From Lepisosteus oculatus (lineage: Eukaryota; Chordata; Actinopteri; Semionotiformes; Lepisosteidae), in assembly GCF_040954835.1 (NCBI RefSeq), contig NC_090711.1, forward strand, positions 12,457,001-12,521,000: a stretch of DNA of 64,000 nucleotides, read 5' to 3'. Of this stretch, positions 27,554 through 39,100 are shown piece after piece; position 1 is the stretch's first letter; each line of letters begins with the position of its first letter. Position numbers and translations under genes: made by a program. The notes beneath the pieces were generated by a model. The model worked only from the letters and a program-made list of their open reading frames with translations, had not been told where the DNA came from and searched no databases.

Positions 27554-29481
27554 ATGGCTCTTGAGAAAGCGAGCGGCGCGGCCCGGCCGTTTCTGGACGG
27601 AGTGGAGGTGGTGAAGCAGGGAGCCGAGGCGCGGCTGTACCGGGGGCAGTTCCTGGGCAGAGCGGCGATCGTGAAGGAGCGGTTCCCGAAGCGGTACCGA
27701 CACCCGTCCCTGGACGAGAAGCTCACTCACCGCAGGACCGTCCAGGAGGTGCGGTCCATCCTGCGCTGCAGAAAGGCAGGTGCGAGCAGACGGAGCGGTG
27801 TAACACTGCCGTGAGGCAGACCCGTGTGCACTTGTACATGCGGGTCAGCCCGGGGCCTGTTGTGTTAATGAGAGTACTAACGAGCATCTAGAAACACCTT
27901 CTTTTTTCTCACTGGATCATCCGATCTACTTTCCACAAGCTGTTGACACCGTGATCCACAGTTTCTGGTGAAAACCCACGGACGTTTAGTAAAAGCATTA
28001 AAGAAATACATTTGAGCGGTCAGCTCCCCAATAGTTCCTGGTGACTATTACTGGTACTATAGGGGGTACCACAATTAAGCAAATTACGTTTTTAAACAAG
28101 TGCGATAACAGCCCCCAGAATTCACCCCCTCCAGAAGCATTGTAATCATGGAATCTAAAAAAAGCTGTGCATTATTGTAAAAATATACTTTTCACGGATG
28201 TACAGAGGCCCATTGGGTCACCAAAAGAGAAAGGTAAAAACGTGATGTGACAGGTAGCGTCACGTCTGTTCATCTAAAGTCATAACATGGGACTAACCTA
28301 CTTTGGTTATGTTATAAATATTGCAATCAATTTCTTAGCCATATGATACAATAGTAGCACCCACTCCTAATAATCTTGATCCAAATAAATAATTTCCATA
28401 ACACTATTTTATTCAGTTGTTTCAAACTCTTTGGATAATTCAATTTGTAAGGAACAGGATTTCACGTGTCCTTTTTAAAGCCTGTATTGCAGACATTCAG
28501 GTAATGAACTGGTGCATTTAGTTCAGTCTAGGCAGAACACTGATTTGACCCCACTAATGTCTGCAAGTGCATTATACATTGAAATCTCTGTAAATACGTG
28601 CTTGCCGTTATAGATGAGCAAGTGATTTTGATAAACAGCTCTGATGTTGTGCTGTGGGTACACATTTCCAAAACGCCCTGGAAAAAACGTTATTAGAATG
28701 AATGGAGATATGAAGTATCCCATTACCCAGCTCAAATGTGTTGGAGAGTTCAATTCATCTGATGCATTTCTCCTTTTTAAAATTCATCAACTTCCTCGCA
28801 CTCATGTGTAGTCCAGCAGAAAAAAGGTTCATTTTAAAGTAGCAAAACCAAATGGACATTTTTGATCTTTTAAAAACAAAGATGCAAGGTATTATTAGAC
28901 AGCCTTTTAAGAAAAAACAACAACATTGGGTCCCATGAGTGGCTGGTTTCCTGGACTGGACGTCTTTGCATCTGTTTTATTTTTCCTTTCATTCAGGCAT
29001 CGCTACTCCGGTAGTTTATTTTGTCGACTACACCTCCCACTGCATCTTCCTTGAAGAGATTGTGGGCGCGGTCACAGTGCGGGACCATCTCAACTCTGCC
29101 CGGGCCTGCGGGAGAGACCCCGAGCATCTTCACGCTCTCGTGGAGAGGATGGGGCAGATTCTGGCCAAGATGCACGACGAGGATGTGGTCCATGGGGACC
29201 TGACCACCTCCAATATGCTTCTGAGGGGGGACGCCGACGGCGGCAACGCAGAGCTGGTGCTGATCGACTTCGGGCTGAGCTACATCTCGGCCCTGCCGGA
29301 GGACAAAGGGGTGGACCTGTACGTGTTAGAGAAGGCGTTCCTGAGCACCCACCCCAACACGGAAGAGCTCTTCGGGGCGCTGCTGGAAAGTTACGCCGCT
29401 TGCTCAAAGAAGTCGTCTCCCGTCATCAAAAAACTGGATGAAGTGAGACTCCGCGGTAGGAAAAGGTCAATGGTGGGCTGA
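27554..29481 (+). CDS. tp53rk: TP53RK / PRPK / Bud32, KEOPS complex kinase
   Basis: Small atypical Ser/Thr kinase-ATPase of the KEOPS complex, which makes the t6A modification of ANN-decoding tRNAs. It is also named for phosphorylating p53. Two exons, 27554-27779 and 28997-29481, are joined in phase 1 (gtgcga donor, ttcattcag acceptor), giving 236 residues against 253 in human. The N-terminus is the shorter part. Visible are [12 protein letters not shown] (glycine-poor P-loop), Lys41 in [13 protein letters not shown], the catalytic HGDLTTSN (Asp143) and IDFGLS (Asp166), then [20 protein letters not shown]. It ends in the family's basic tail [11 protein letters not shown]. An AATAAA lies at 29586-29591. 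It is followed on the same strand by the NCR3LG1-like gene and slc13a3. Confidence 0.96.
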
Positions 29482-29585
29482 GAGGAGGGTCTCATGGGGC
29501 GCTGGTCCCAGGGGCATGAAGAGCTCGGGATCAGCACTGGGGCTCTGTGGGACAGTTTGGGATCAGGAGACTTGATTTTGGTGAC

Positions 29586-29591
29586 AATAAA
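29586..29591 (+). terminator. tp53rk: poly(A) signal of tp53rk
   Basis: AATAAA about 105 bases after the tp53rk stop codon. It is the first hexamer downstream. Confidence 0.6.
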
Positions 29592-30876
29592 AACAAATTT
29601 TATGTACTTTCTGTGTTGCTTCGCTTTTTGGGTTGTTAGAAAAAAAAATGGGCAGCTAGCTCTTTAATAGTTGTCGTTTTGCCCTCCTAAAGATTTAAAA
29701 AAAAGATTTCTTTGTAAAAATGGACTTTGGTAACACTTGGATTTCACTCATTTTTGTTCTTTGAAGTGTCCTGAAATTGTAGTTGCCTAACCCGATTTTT
29801 GTTTCCTCACAGCATCAAGAAACGTAATGTTTTGATCCACTGCTTCCTGCTCACAGAACGTGTTTTTAAAAGCTGCAGCCTGGTCAATATCTCTGAGTTT
29901 CCAGTGTTAATACTATAAAGTTTTCTTTATATTTCGATCTAGATGGTTTCAACAAAGGGAATGTGAAGCAAAATGTCAAATATTTCCTGTTTCTTTTACT
30001 AGGAGAGAAGACCAAATTTATTTTTGTATTTGAAACCATTGTGTGCCTATTACTATTTTAAAATCTAGATATATAATACATTATGTCATGTCACAGTTCG
30101 GACAGAAATACTGTATTTCTATACTATTTTTCAATACTATATTTGATGAGATGTTGTTCTCGGAAGCTTGCTTGGAAGTTAGATGGGCACATCTTGTACA
30201 GAACTGCTGTTTTTCTCTCCAGCAGCTTACAGGTGCTTTTGTAATGACAAGGTCACGTTTAGACAGTAGATCTTCTCAGAGGTCGTATATTAAGAAATTA
30301 CAGCAAGTGATGTCATGCAGAAATGGTCAAAAGAGCTGTGTCTAAGAACTCCGTATCCTTTGCAGAACGTAGCTACATCACCAGGTTCCCCGGCTCTTCA
30401 CGTCTTTCACTGGGCTCATTCGCTTTCTGCTGCTGTTGACCCTGTACCTCGCCAGCTGGCAGCTGAAAGAATAGAAACAGGAATGAGTGTGACAGCAGAG
30501 GATGTTTACAACCTGTCATAAACCATGCCCACGCAGTTGTTGGTATGGCTTATTTAATGCAAACGTAACAGTTCTTTTTGACTATCGCAGTTAAAGGAGA
30601 CCACGCGCAGTGAAAGCGTTTTATAGCCTTTCAGTTTTGTTCCATTGCAGTTGGTAAAGGCCAAGGTCTTGTTTCTGTCTTCTTAAAGCCCATTGTTAGA
30701 ATCCAAACACCAACTCATAGAGGTGAGGGAGGGAATTCAACAGAGCCAGCTTTCTTCACTCTTCAGAGCGGAAAGATTTACAGTGACAGACTTCACCCTC
30801 ACACCACCAGTTCTTGAAATTCAAAAGCAAATGCAAGTGCTTATATACTGTACACTTTTACAAAATGATTCCTAAT
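29592..30876. other. intergenic, nothing recognised
   Basis: AT-rich sequence after tp53rk. Short open frames such as 30043-30345 have no recognisable content. Confidence 0.45.
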
Positions 30877-31420
30877 AATAATAGCATACAATTACATACC
30901 GTTTTTCTGTACAATCCACTCAAAGCTCTTTACAGGTAGTGGGGACTCCCCTCCACCACCAGCAGTGTGCAGCCCCACCTAGATGATGTGACAGCAGCAA
31001 TAGTGCTCCAGTACTCTCACCACACACCAGCTCCATCAGTGGGGAGGAGGACAGAGTGATGTCGCCAGCTCAGAGATGGGGATTCTTAGGAGGACATGAC
31101 GGGTAAAGGCCAGGGGGAAATTTGGCCAGGACACCAGGGTGACACCCTCACTCTTTGTGGGGAAACACCCTGGGATTTTTAACGACCACAGAGAGTCAGG
31201 ACCTTGGTTTTACATCTTATCTGAAAGGCTGTGCCTTTTTTTTACAGTATAGTGTCCCCGTCACTATACTGGGGCAGTAGGACCCACCCAGAATTCAGGG
31301 TGAGCGACTCCTACAGTAACCTTAGCTTTCCCAGGAGGTCTCCCATCCAGGTGACCAGGTATCACACATGCTGAGCTTTAGTGGCCTGCCAGTGGTGAGT
31401 GGAAGGGTGTTATGGCCACT
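30877..31420 (-). repeat. 5S-rRNA-derived SINE, copy 1
   Basis: On the minus strand the element starts with a stretch like the 3' half of 5S rRNA (gctcagcatg, then cctggtcacc and tggatgggagacctcctggg, the intermediate element and box C region). It continues about 400 bases and ends in an ATT-rich tail (tattattatta). The same order recurs at 37320-37838 on the plus strand. The 5S head, unique body and short-repeat tail fit a SINE3-class element. Confidence 0.8.
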
Positions 31421-32118
31421 GGCTAAAAAAGGCTGTATATTCTAACAGTTTATTTTCACTGACTGTCATCATATCTCAAGTTAAGTACATCCTGATTCCT
31501 ACCCCACTGTTTCACTCCTAGTTTCCTTTCTAACCTCTGTTTGCCATGCACTCCGAAGCGTTCAGTCTGCACAGCCCTGCCTCTCTTTTCACCTTCTGTC
31601 CCAAGCATGACTATAAACCTTTGACATACAGTATGCGACCCACGTTTAGATGAAAGGAAATATCTGTGGATTGTGTGGTAGGTACTGACAGTTTTGTTTT
31701 GAATATCTCTGGACTAGCCTTTGTGGTTCACTGAAACCAGGTAAAACCTTGAATTAGAAAATAGAGATTTGTTAAGAAATGTTAGGGAAGGCCTGGAGGT
31801 TATTAATTGGATGTTTATAAGGGAATGGGGTGGCAGTAGCAGAAGTAATGTGTAAATCAGATGTTCCCAGCCACACTTGTAGCAGGACTGTTCCTTCCTC
31901 TTTTTCTTTTGATCTTTCAAGGAAAACTCAAATTTACACAACAACAATATTAAAACATGTAAGTACCTTCGGGGCATTAAATGGGGGGACAAGTGAATTA
32001 GTTTAGAAATACACTAAGAAGCTTAGTTAAAAACATACAACTTTACATCTGAGGCACATTCAGCTATCCTCATTGTAAATGTTAGAGAATTCCATAAACA
32101 GGGCAAAACCTATTAAAA
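31421..32118. other. intergenic, nothing recognised
   Basis: No gene, splice-joined exon or repeat that I can name. Confidence 0.4.
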
Positions 32119-32375
32119 TCACTTTATTGGCCATATACAATTTCTTGTATTAGGAATTTGTCTTTTCACATACCCCAGCTTGCTCTCCATGAGGCATACA
32201 GGCAGGGAGAGAAGCCAGAGTGCAGGGTTGGCCATTTATACAGCATCCCTGCAGCAGTTGGAGTTAAGGGCCTTGCTCAGGGGCCCAATGGAGTAGGATT
32301 CCTCTGCCAGCCACAGGATACAAACCAGAAACCTTCCAGCCACAGACGCAGATCCTTAGCCACAGTGCCACTGCT
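32119..32375 (-). repeat. tRNA-headed SINE, copy 2 of 3
   Basis: Near full-length relative of 3197-3450, in the same orientation, with the same tail (aataaagtga in reverse) and the gagcaaggcccttaactcc block. The B box is worn (ggtttgtatcc). Confidence 0.72.
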
Positions 32376-33308
32376 TTGCCCGCATGTAGACTTAGTCTTT
32401 CAATCCAGGAACAAACCTATCATTTCATGTGGTAAAGTATGGGGTGACAGACTGGGAACTAAAGTTAAGCTCGGGATTAAGACGCTAGACAAGTGTTATT
32501 CAAAGCCAGTAGAGGACAGTGTGTACTTTAAGTCTGTTCAGAAAGGATAATTAACCACAGTCACTATGCTGAGAGTGTGCATCGGTGTGAGATTATGTCA
32601 GCTTTCGTGGATAGTTATGAAGATTTATAATAGAAAATAATCAGGTGGTAGCACTATTCAGAACTGTTAAGAACTATGTTATGTGGTTACTATGTAAATT
32701 AAGCCTTAGCAGGGTGCAAAGTACTGGAGGGCCAGGAAGGTTCTGGTTTATTTCCATCTGAGTTCTTATTTTCAGAATTGAGCATATTTATGTAACTGGA
32801 TAAGTTGAAATCTTTTCTTGTTCTGAAGAAACTGGAGATTTTACCTAGAAAACCTGCTGGTTAGAGGTTCCTGAGTTTGACCATGAAAGAATGAGAGTGA
32901 AGGATTAATCTGACCTTCGGTGTATTTCTTAAGGAAAAAATGTTTTCTGTTCTCCATTTTAGATTAAACACTCAGCACACTTCACTGCCTCATTCTTTAT
33001 TCACTGAAGATTGTCTGCGGATGTTTTTCCCCCCCCCTGTCATTTAGAAACTTCTCAGTTACTTTTTTTAAATGCTCTTGATTAGTTAAGAGCATTTCTC
33101 TGGCTTCCATTAGCAAGCAGACCTTTCTGTGCTTCACTGAGAACACAGTGGCCTAGCAGGAGAAGGACTAAAGCTTCTCTTCATGGGTTATAGGGTTTAT
33201 AACTCCTTCTATCAGTGGTGCGTAACCGTGTAAAGAAAATTGCAGGTAATTTTTCCTTCCTACACATGCAGCTTTTATAATGGAATCTGTGCTTTAAGCA
33301 AAGAAAAC

Positions 33309-33562
33309 ATCCAGCCATCTGGCCACTTCTAGTACAGGGTCACAGGGGACTCAGAGCCTATCCAGTCACGTGATGGGTACAAGGCAGGATTCACCCTGAA
33401 GTAGATGACAGTCCATTGCAGGGCACCCACACACCCCAGAGCCAATTTTCCCAGCAGCCAGTTAACCTACCAGCATGTTTCTGGACAGTGAAAGGAAACC
33501 TACAGTGACACAGGTCTGGAATTGAACCCAGGGCACCAGCACTGCCAACCACCGTGCTGTCC
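33309..33562 (-). repeat. fish SINE-like repeat
   Basis: Reverse copy of the 22024-22335 family. It shows the B-box-like gggttcaattcc in reverse near 33519-33530, the tgccctgcaatggactgtca block near 33405-33424 and a ggctctgagtcccctgtgac tail. Confidence 0.68.
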
Positions 33563-33737
33563 CGGAGAGAGCATCTTTTTGCAAAACAGGAGTTTCTGAG
33601 TGGGACAACCTTTATAAAATCCAGGCTCCATACGCCCCTGTGAATTGCGATTGACTGGTATCCTAAACCCAGGGTGTAACTGTGACTTGCACCCTGAGAT
33701 TCTAGGAACGTTTCTTCATTTCCACAAGACTTTGCTT

Positions 33738-33812
33738 CATCCAGGCGGGGGCTGGTAGAGGGGAGTCCCCATTAACTGTCCAGAAAAGCACTATATAAGT
33801 GAAAAGATTTGA
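33738..33812 (+). repeat. tail fragment of 5S-derived SINE
   Basis: The wording gggggctggtagaggggagt, then ccattaactgtccagaaaag and cactatataagtg, matches the last 75 bases of the 37320-37838 copy. The 5S head is missing. Confidence 0.55.
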
Positions 33813-36065
33813 AAGTGTAGCTTCAGTTTTCCTTCAATAATATTCTCCTTGCTTTTCAAAAAACACTTTAAATTATAATGCTTTAAAACGGCTTTTACGG
33901 AAGCTTTAATGTCAGCCTATTTTCATTAACATGGACAAGGTTCTTTTCTACACAGAAAATAAGATAATCTTTCATCCTGTCTTGTAATTGACACTGAGTG
34001 TTCAGTTACAAAGTGTAAAGAATTTCTGAACCATTTAAAGCCAAACTTGTTATTAGATATGAGATTTCACAGCTTGATTTGATTAAAAAAGACCTATTAT
34101 ATGGGTTGAATCAGTGATGGACTCATTTTCTTTGATTATTATATGAGAGCTAAGGACAGGATGATCATAATGCTGATAAAATCTTCTACATGTTCTTCTG
34201 CTCCAGCCAAATTAATAATTATTTTCAGCTATCTTTACAATAGCCCTGGTAACACATTATCATTATCATTATTAACGTTCCTATTTTAAAAGACATAAAT
34301 GCAATTTTATATGTTTCCAATGTTCTATTTTTTAACCAAGTTGTTGAGAATGCAGAATCAAAACAGTTTCCCGGATATGGGTATTATTTTGTACAAGATT
34401 TGTTTAGGCATTCAAATGGTGAATGAATAGCTTATGTGTACAAATTCAAATATTACAACCTGAAGTAAAGCTATAAACTAATTTCTCAGCATCAGAAACG
34501 CTGAGAATCCAATATTAGCAATGATTCTCACGTAATTAAGTCTAGTAATGGGTGATGTAAATTGGATGGGAGTCAACCACCTCTCCCACACACACAAAGA
34601 TCTTATGGCTTTACTTCAGGCTGAACTTGGGTATGCGGTTTTCTTGAATTACAAGTCACATCCTGTCGTGTTTATAACTGTAGCTTATGCAGAACGCGAA
34701 GACTAAACCTCTATCAGCGAAGCATCTTGCTCAATTGTTTAAACAGAGACTCGAGGGACATTTTACAAAACAGTTGGGTTTTTTTTGTGTGTAGGATTGT
34801 TGTTTTTATCTGGTATTTGTAAATTATTTTATTTTTATTTTTAAAAAAAAGATTTTCCCAAGCAATCTGAGCTGTATATAGTGTGGAAGACACGATATAT
34901 TAGAGAGTGTTAAAACTGAACACCGAGGAAACTGTATGCTTTAAGATTCTCGATTCACACGGTAGTATAGTAAATTCTTGCAACGCTAGTTATCGCGCTT
35001 TTCATATTTAACAAGGATCCTGTATAGACTATAGACATCACTGTATACGGCACATCTCAGAATAATAGGAAGAACCAAAAGTTAAATTTTAGGATGCCGA
35101 AAACTCTAATTATACATTTTCCTAGTTGAGGAATCAAACATTCACAGAAAAAGGCAGCGAATTCGACTGAAGAAGTACTAAGCCAGTCCCTTGCGGAGGA
35201 ACAAGACTCTTCGCCGCAGGTAGGCGGTGCTGAAGTCCGGTGGCGTACTGGGTAGAGTCCTTAACACGGCGACTGCGTGCACATAGGTTCAAATCCCATC
35301 CGTTCAGCAAGATGTCCAAACACGATAGGCTTGAACCCGTGCCTGTGGTGTATTTACACGCTTGCGAGAATACATGTGGACCAAGTGCTGCGTTTCGATT
35401 GATCCAGAAACGTTAGTTCCACCGGTCCACTTACAGGCTTCCAGTTTTGCATTTCAGTACGTTCTGTACGTGTACATATCGGCAGCTGCAAACAAGAAAA
35501 TCATTAAATAACTCTTACTCAACTCAAAGAACACGGTTTGAGTACAATTCTGCACTATCACGAACCCCTTGTTTAAATACTTTCCTGTGTTATTATTTCT
35601 TTACATTACCATATTATGTTATTTTATGCTTTGTATGCATTTCTAGTCGATGTTTGCTATTGGCAATTAAAAAAACAACTGTTTTAACAGTATTTTTACG
35701 ATATCGCTAATAAAGCGGTGCCAGCAATGTAAATGTTAGAGGTATGCTTTGTAGGAAAACTGCGTTAAGGCGCCTATGTCGCTGTAATATCGAATACAAT
35801 TGTCTCTTGTGGCACCGTGAAAATAGCGCCTCCCCCCGGAGAGTCGGGTCAATTATCAAACACCACTGAAATTGTTCCTAAGTGCAGTAGTCAGTAGTCC
35901 TGGGATTTTACACAACCTTTTATTGTATCAGTCTGGCGGGTTAGCTTCGTTTGCTGCTGGTGTAAGGGACTGTAGTGAAGAGGTGTGTCTTGCGCGGCTG
36001 TGAAGTGGGTGTGTTATCAGTTCCAGTCTGGGGGATAACCGACACTGGCCCGAGTACTGGGAACC
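33813..36065. other. intergenic, upstream of the NCR3LG1-like gene
   Basis: It contains a tRNA-like patch at 35226-35300 (separate entry). No protein-coding exon was recognised. The last few hundred bases should hold the promoter and 5' untranslated region of the gene that starts at 36066. I could not identify specific sites. Confidence 0.4.
35226..35300 (+). repeat. tRNA-like sequence, probably a SINE head or tRNA pseudogene
   Basis: An A-box-like tggcgtactgg is followed about 40 bases later by a perfect B box ggttcaaatcc inside a pairable T arm (atagg/cccat). The acceptor arms do not pair and no sensible anticodon loop can be drawn, so I do not call it a working tRNA gene. Confidence 0.35.
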
Positions 36066-36132
36066 ATGAGAGCGCCCCGGCTGGAATTAGGACCAGTTCT
36101 TCATTGCCTGTGCGTGTGCCTGATCTGTGAAG
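36066..36132 (+). CDS. exon 1, signal peptide
   Basis: MRAPRLELGPVLHCLCVCLI and two more residues, then a split glycine codon. It has a short basic start and a hydrophobic core, as expected for secretion. The donor is g/gtactg. It is the only ATG-led hydrophobic exon upstream that continues in frame into the V exon. Confidence 0.75.
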
Positions 36133-39100
36133 GTACTGTAGGATACTCATTTTAGAAATGTTAACGCTCTTTTGTGCTCTTGGGTTGTTTGCAGTACTTC
36201 GCACCTGTAGTGTAAGGTACAGTACGAAGGTCAATTCCTGATACAGGTTATTCTCTTGGCAAACGTATGCATTGCTTTTAAAGGGATAGACTACCACAGG
36301 ACGACTACTGTATTTCAAGTAAACTACTTTTAACTTTACAATATAGCTGCATGAGACAAAATCGTCTGTTTTACGTTAGGGCATTGTGATCTTTTTTAAG
36401 TTTGGAAAAACGTTTCTTTTAGAAAAGTATTTTAAAACTAGGGTATCCTGTATACACAAATTGATAACAGACTTGGGTTGTTTGAGCTGCTGAAAGATAG
36501 CGTCAACAGTCCTAAAATACGCTTGGGGGGGGAATTTAAGTTTAGAATTGTTAATTGAATCTAGGTGCCTACAGGTGTAGTACATTTCCAGTTTATAGCA
36601 TCTCGCCATCCGCGAGGATTTAGCTTGGCACAAATCTAAATATTTAATTAAAATTACTATTAGCCCACAGCTAAGGATACACCACAATTGAAATACAATT
36701 TGTTTTATCTCTTTTTTTTACTTTTAAAGGTGGAATTAACTGAAGTGTCCCGAATTTCTAGTATTACAGCTATGCGCAAATCTAAGCAAATGTTATTGTT
36801 CTTGGTCATTTTCGTGTATAACAACCCTGATAAAAATGGGTGCATTTTTATTTTTTTAACGGGAGAGATCCTGGTATTCAGATCGGATGTACTGTAATCA
36901 CTGTTATTTTATCGTAAATATAATTTCCAAATTAAAAAAAAAACACGTTAAAGTTTTTTGTAAAGCGAAAGTCCCAAAATATTCCATAGTCCCAGTATTC
37001 ATCTGAAAATAAAAGCAAAACGTCCAACATACATAGTATTTAGAAGAGGACATTGATTTCAGACGTTAATTTAAAAAGGTTCTGTCCATCGGCCTTATGG
37101 ACATTTTAATCAAATAATTAACAACACGAAAACTAATTTCACATTAGCTGCTGGCAGAAATGTTTAGAGTTCAGGCGGGTAGCTGCGAACAAGTGAAGGT
37201 TTATTTCATGTTGAAAAGAGGAGAAAGGAAACACAACATTTCGGATGTGGAATTCTTTTCGGGTGTGAGAAAGCGAGGGTACTGTATGCCAGCAGCCATA
37301 TAACCCTACAACTGTCAACTGGCAACCCACTGAAACTAAGCAGCTGTGAGCCTGTTCGGTACTGTACCTAGATGGGAGACCTCCTGGGAAAAACTAAGGT
37401 TGCTGCTGGAAGAGGTGTGAGTGGGGCCAGCAGGGGGTGCTCACCATGCAGTCCATGTGGGTCCTAATGCCCCAGTATAGTGATACACTATGCTGTAAAC
37501 AGGGGCCATCCTTGGGATGAGATGTAAAACCAAAGTCCTGGCTCTCTGTGGTCATTAAAAATCCTAGGGCGTCTCTTGAAAAGAGTAGGGGTATAGCCAA
37601 ATTTCCCCTTGGCCCTTACCAATCATGGCTTCTTAATAATCCCCATCTCTGAACTGGCTTCATCACTCTGTTCTTCTCCCCACTGAGAGCTGGTGTGTGG
37701 TGAGAGTACATCATCAAGGTGGGGGCTACACACTGGTGGTGGTGGAGGGGATCCCCATTACCTGTAAAGTGCTTTGAGTGGAGTGTCCAGTAAAGTGCTA
37801 TATGAGTGTAAGCAATTATTATTATTATATAGCACAGGAGAGGGGAGCAGGGGGGAGCCAGAGTGGCCACTCAGGTGGTGTGAAGTCGAGAGTATGTTTA
37901 GAGTGCAAAGTCAGAGACCCCCTGCCTACACACATTAAAGTGGGTGTCCCTAATCAGACAGGGTATTCTTAGATTTCCATTGTACCATTGTGGTACTCTC
38001 CTTAGACCAATTTGCCAAAAGTAACCCAACCAGGACCGCAAAGCTCTATAACACAACCTGAAGTTCCCTCAGGCAGCTGACTTGGCTCTGGCATCTGGTG
38101 AGAATGGGGTGAGAATTTCTCTGCTGGCCTGAGAACAGCCGGGAGTCCCTCAAAAGGAGCTGGAGACTTTTACTGGGGAAGGGGTAGGCTGGTCTGCTCT
38201 GCTCAGCTAGTGACCACAGCGACCCTCACCAGTTAGAAAATGGGATGGGGGGAAAAACTGTTTTATGTTGGCTGCTTTTTACTCTCAACTTCTGTCTTTA
38301 GCAATGATTATGATGCAGCACGTTGCAATTAAATGCTGCATATTATGTCATGTTTGAGGTGCGCTGGAGGTGAAGACAGACACCCTGCCAGTATCCTGTC
38401 TCGCGGGCCAGGAGGTGCTTTTAAACTGCTCGTTTTCCAAGCCTCCCCGTGTGCAGCTAAGCGCCATCGCCGTGGAGTGGAAGGTCATGGCGGGAGACGG
38501 GAGAAGCCGGGCGGTGTACTCTTTCGATGGGAGCAGAGAAGCTCACGGCCGCCCCGGCTCGGGCGTCGCTCTGCACAGACTGGTAGAGGGTGACGCCTCG
38601 TTGCGTTTGCCAAATGTGACACTCGCGGACGGGGGGCCGTACACCTGTACCGTCATGATCACGCCTGAGGTCGGTTATGGAAACATTCAGCTGGATGTAT
38701 CAGGTAAAGACTTAAAAAAAAACGTTGATTTTTAATTGTTAGAAGAATCATTTCCGCCTCATTCTGAATTGCATTCGCCTTGTGCAAAAGGTCACATTAA
38801 AAAAAAAAACTAAATAAAACGTAAACCCAGGTTTTGCAAACTCCTGGGTCTTCTTGGTTTGTTTTGTTTTGGTGCTTTTTAGTCAATGGGTCCACGCACC
38901 TGATCTCTCTAAAACCTGTACCGAGGCGTGTGTGTCTGTACATTAAGATCACACTAGGTCTCTACATACCCAGCAGCTAAACCGTTGGGAAAAGTTGATA
39001 AATTAAGGCAATAATTAGTTCCATTAGGAAGCCTAATGTTCCATTAGGACACTGATTCTCAATCTGAAGCTGTGTATGTTTGCGAAGATCAAGGGATATG

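Noticed and set aside
35226-35300. Working tRNA gene
   Set aside because: A good B box and T arm, but the acceptor arms do not pair and no sensible anticodon is seen; kept only as tRNA-like.
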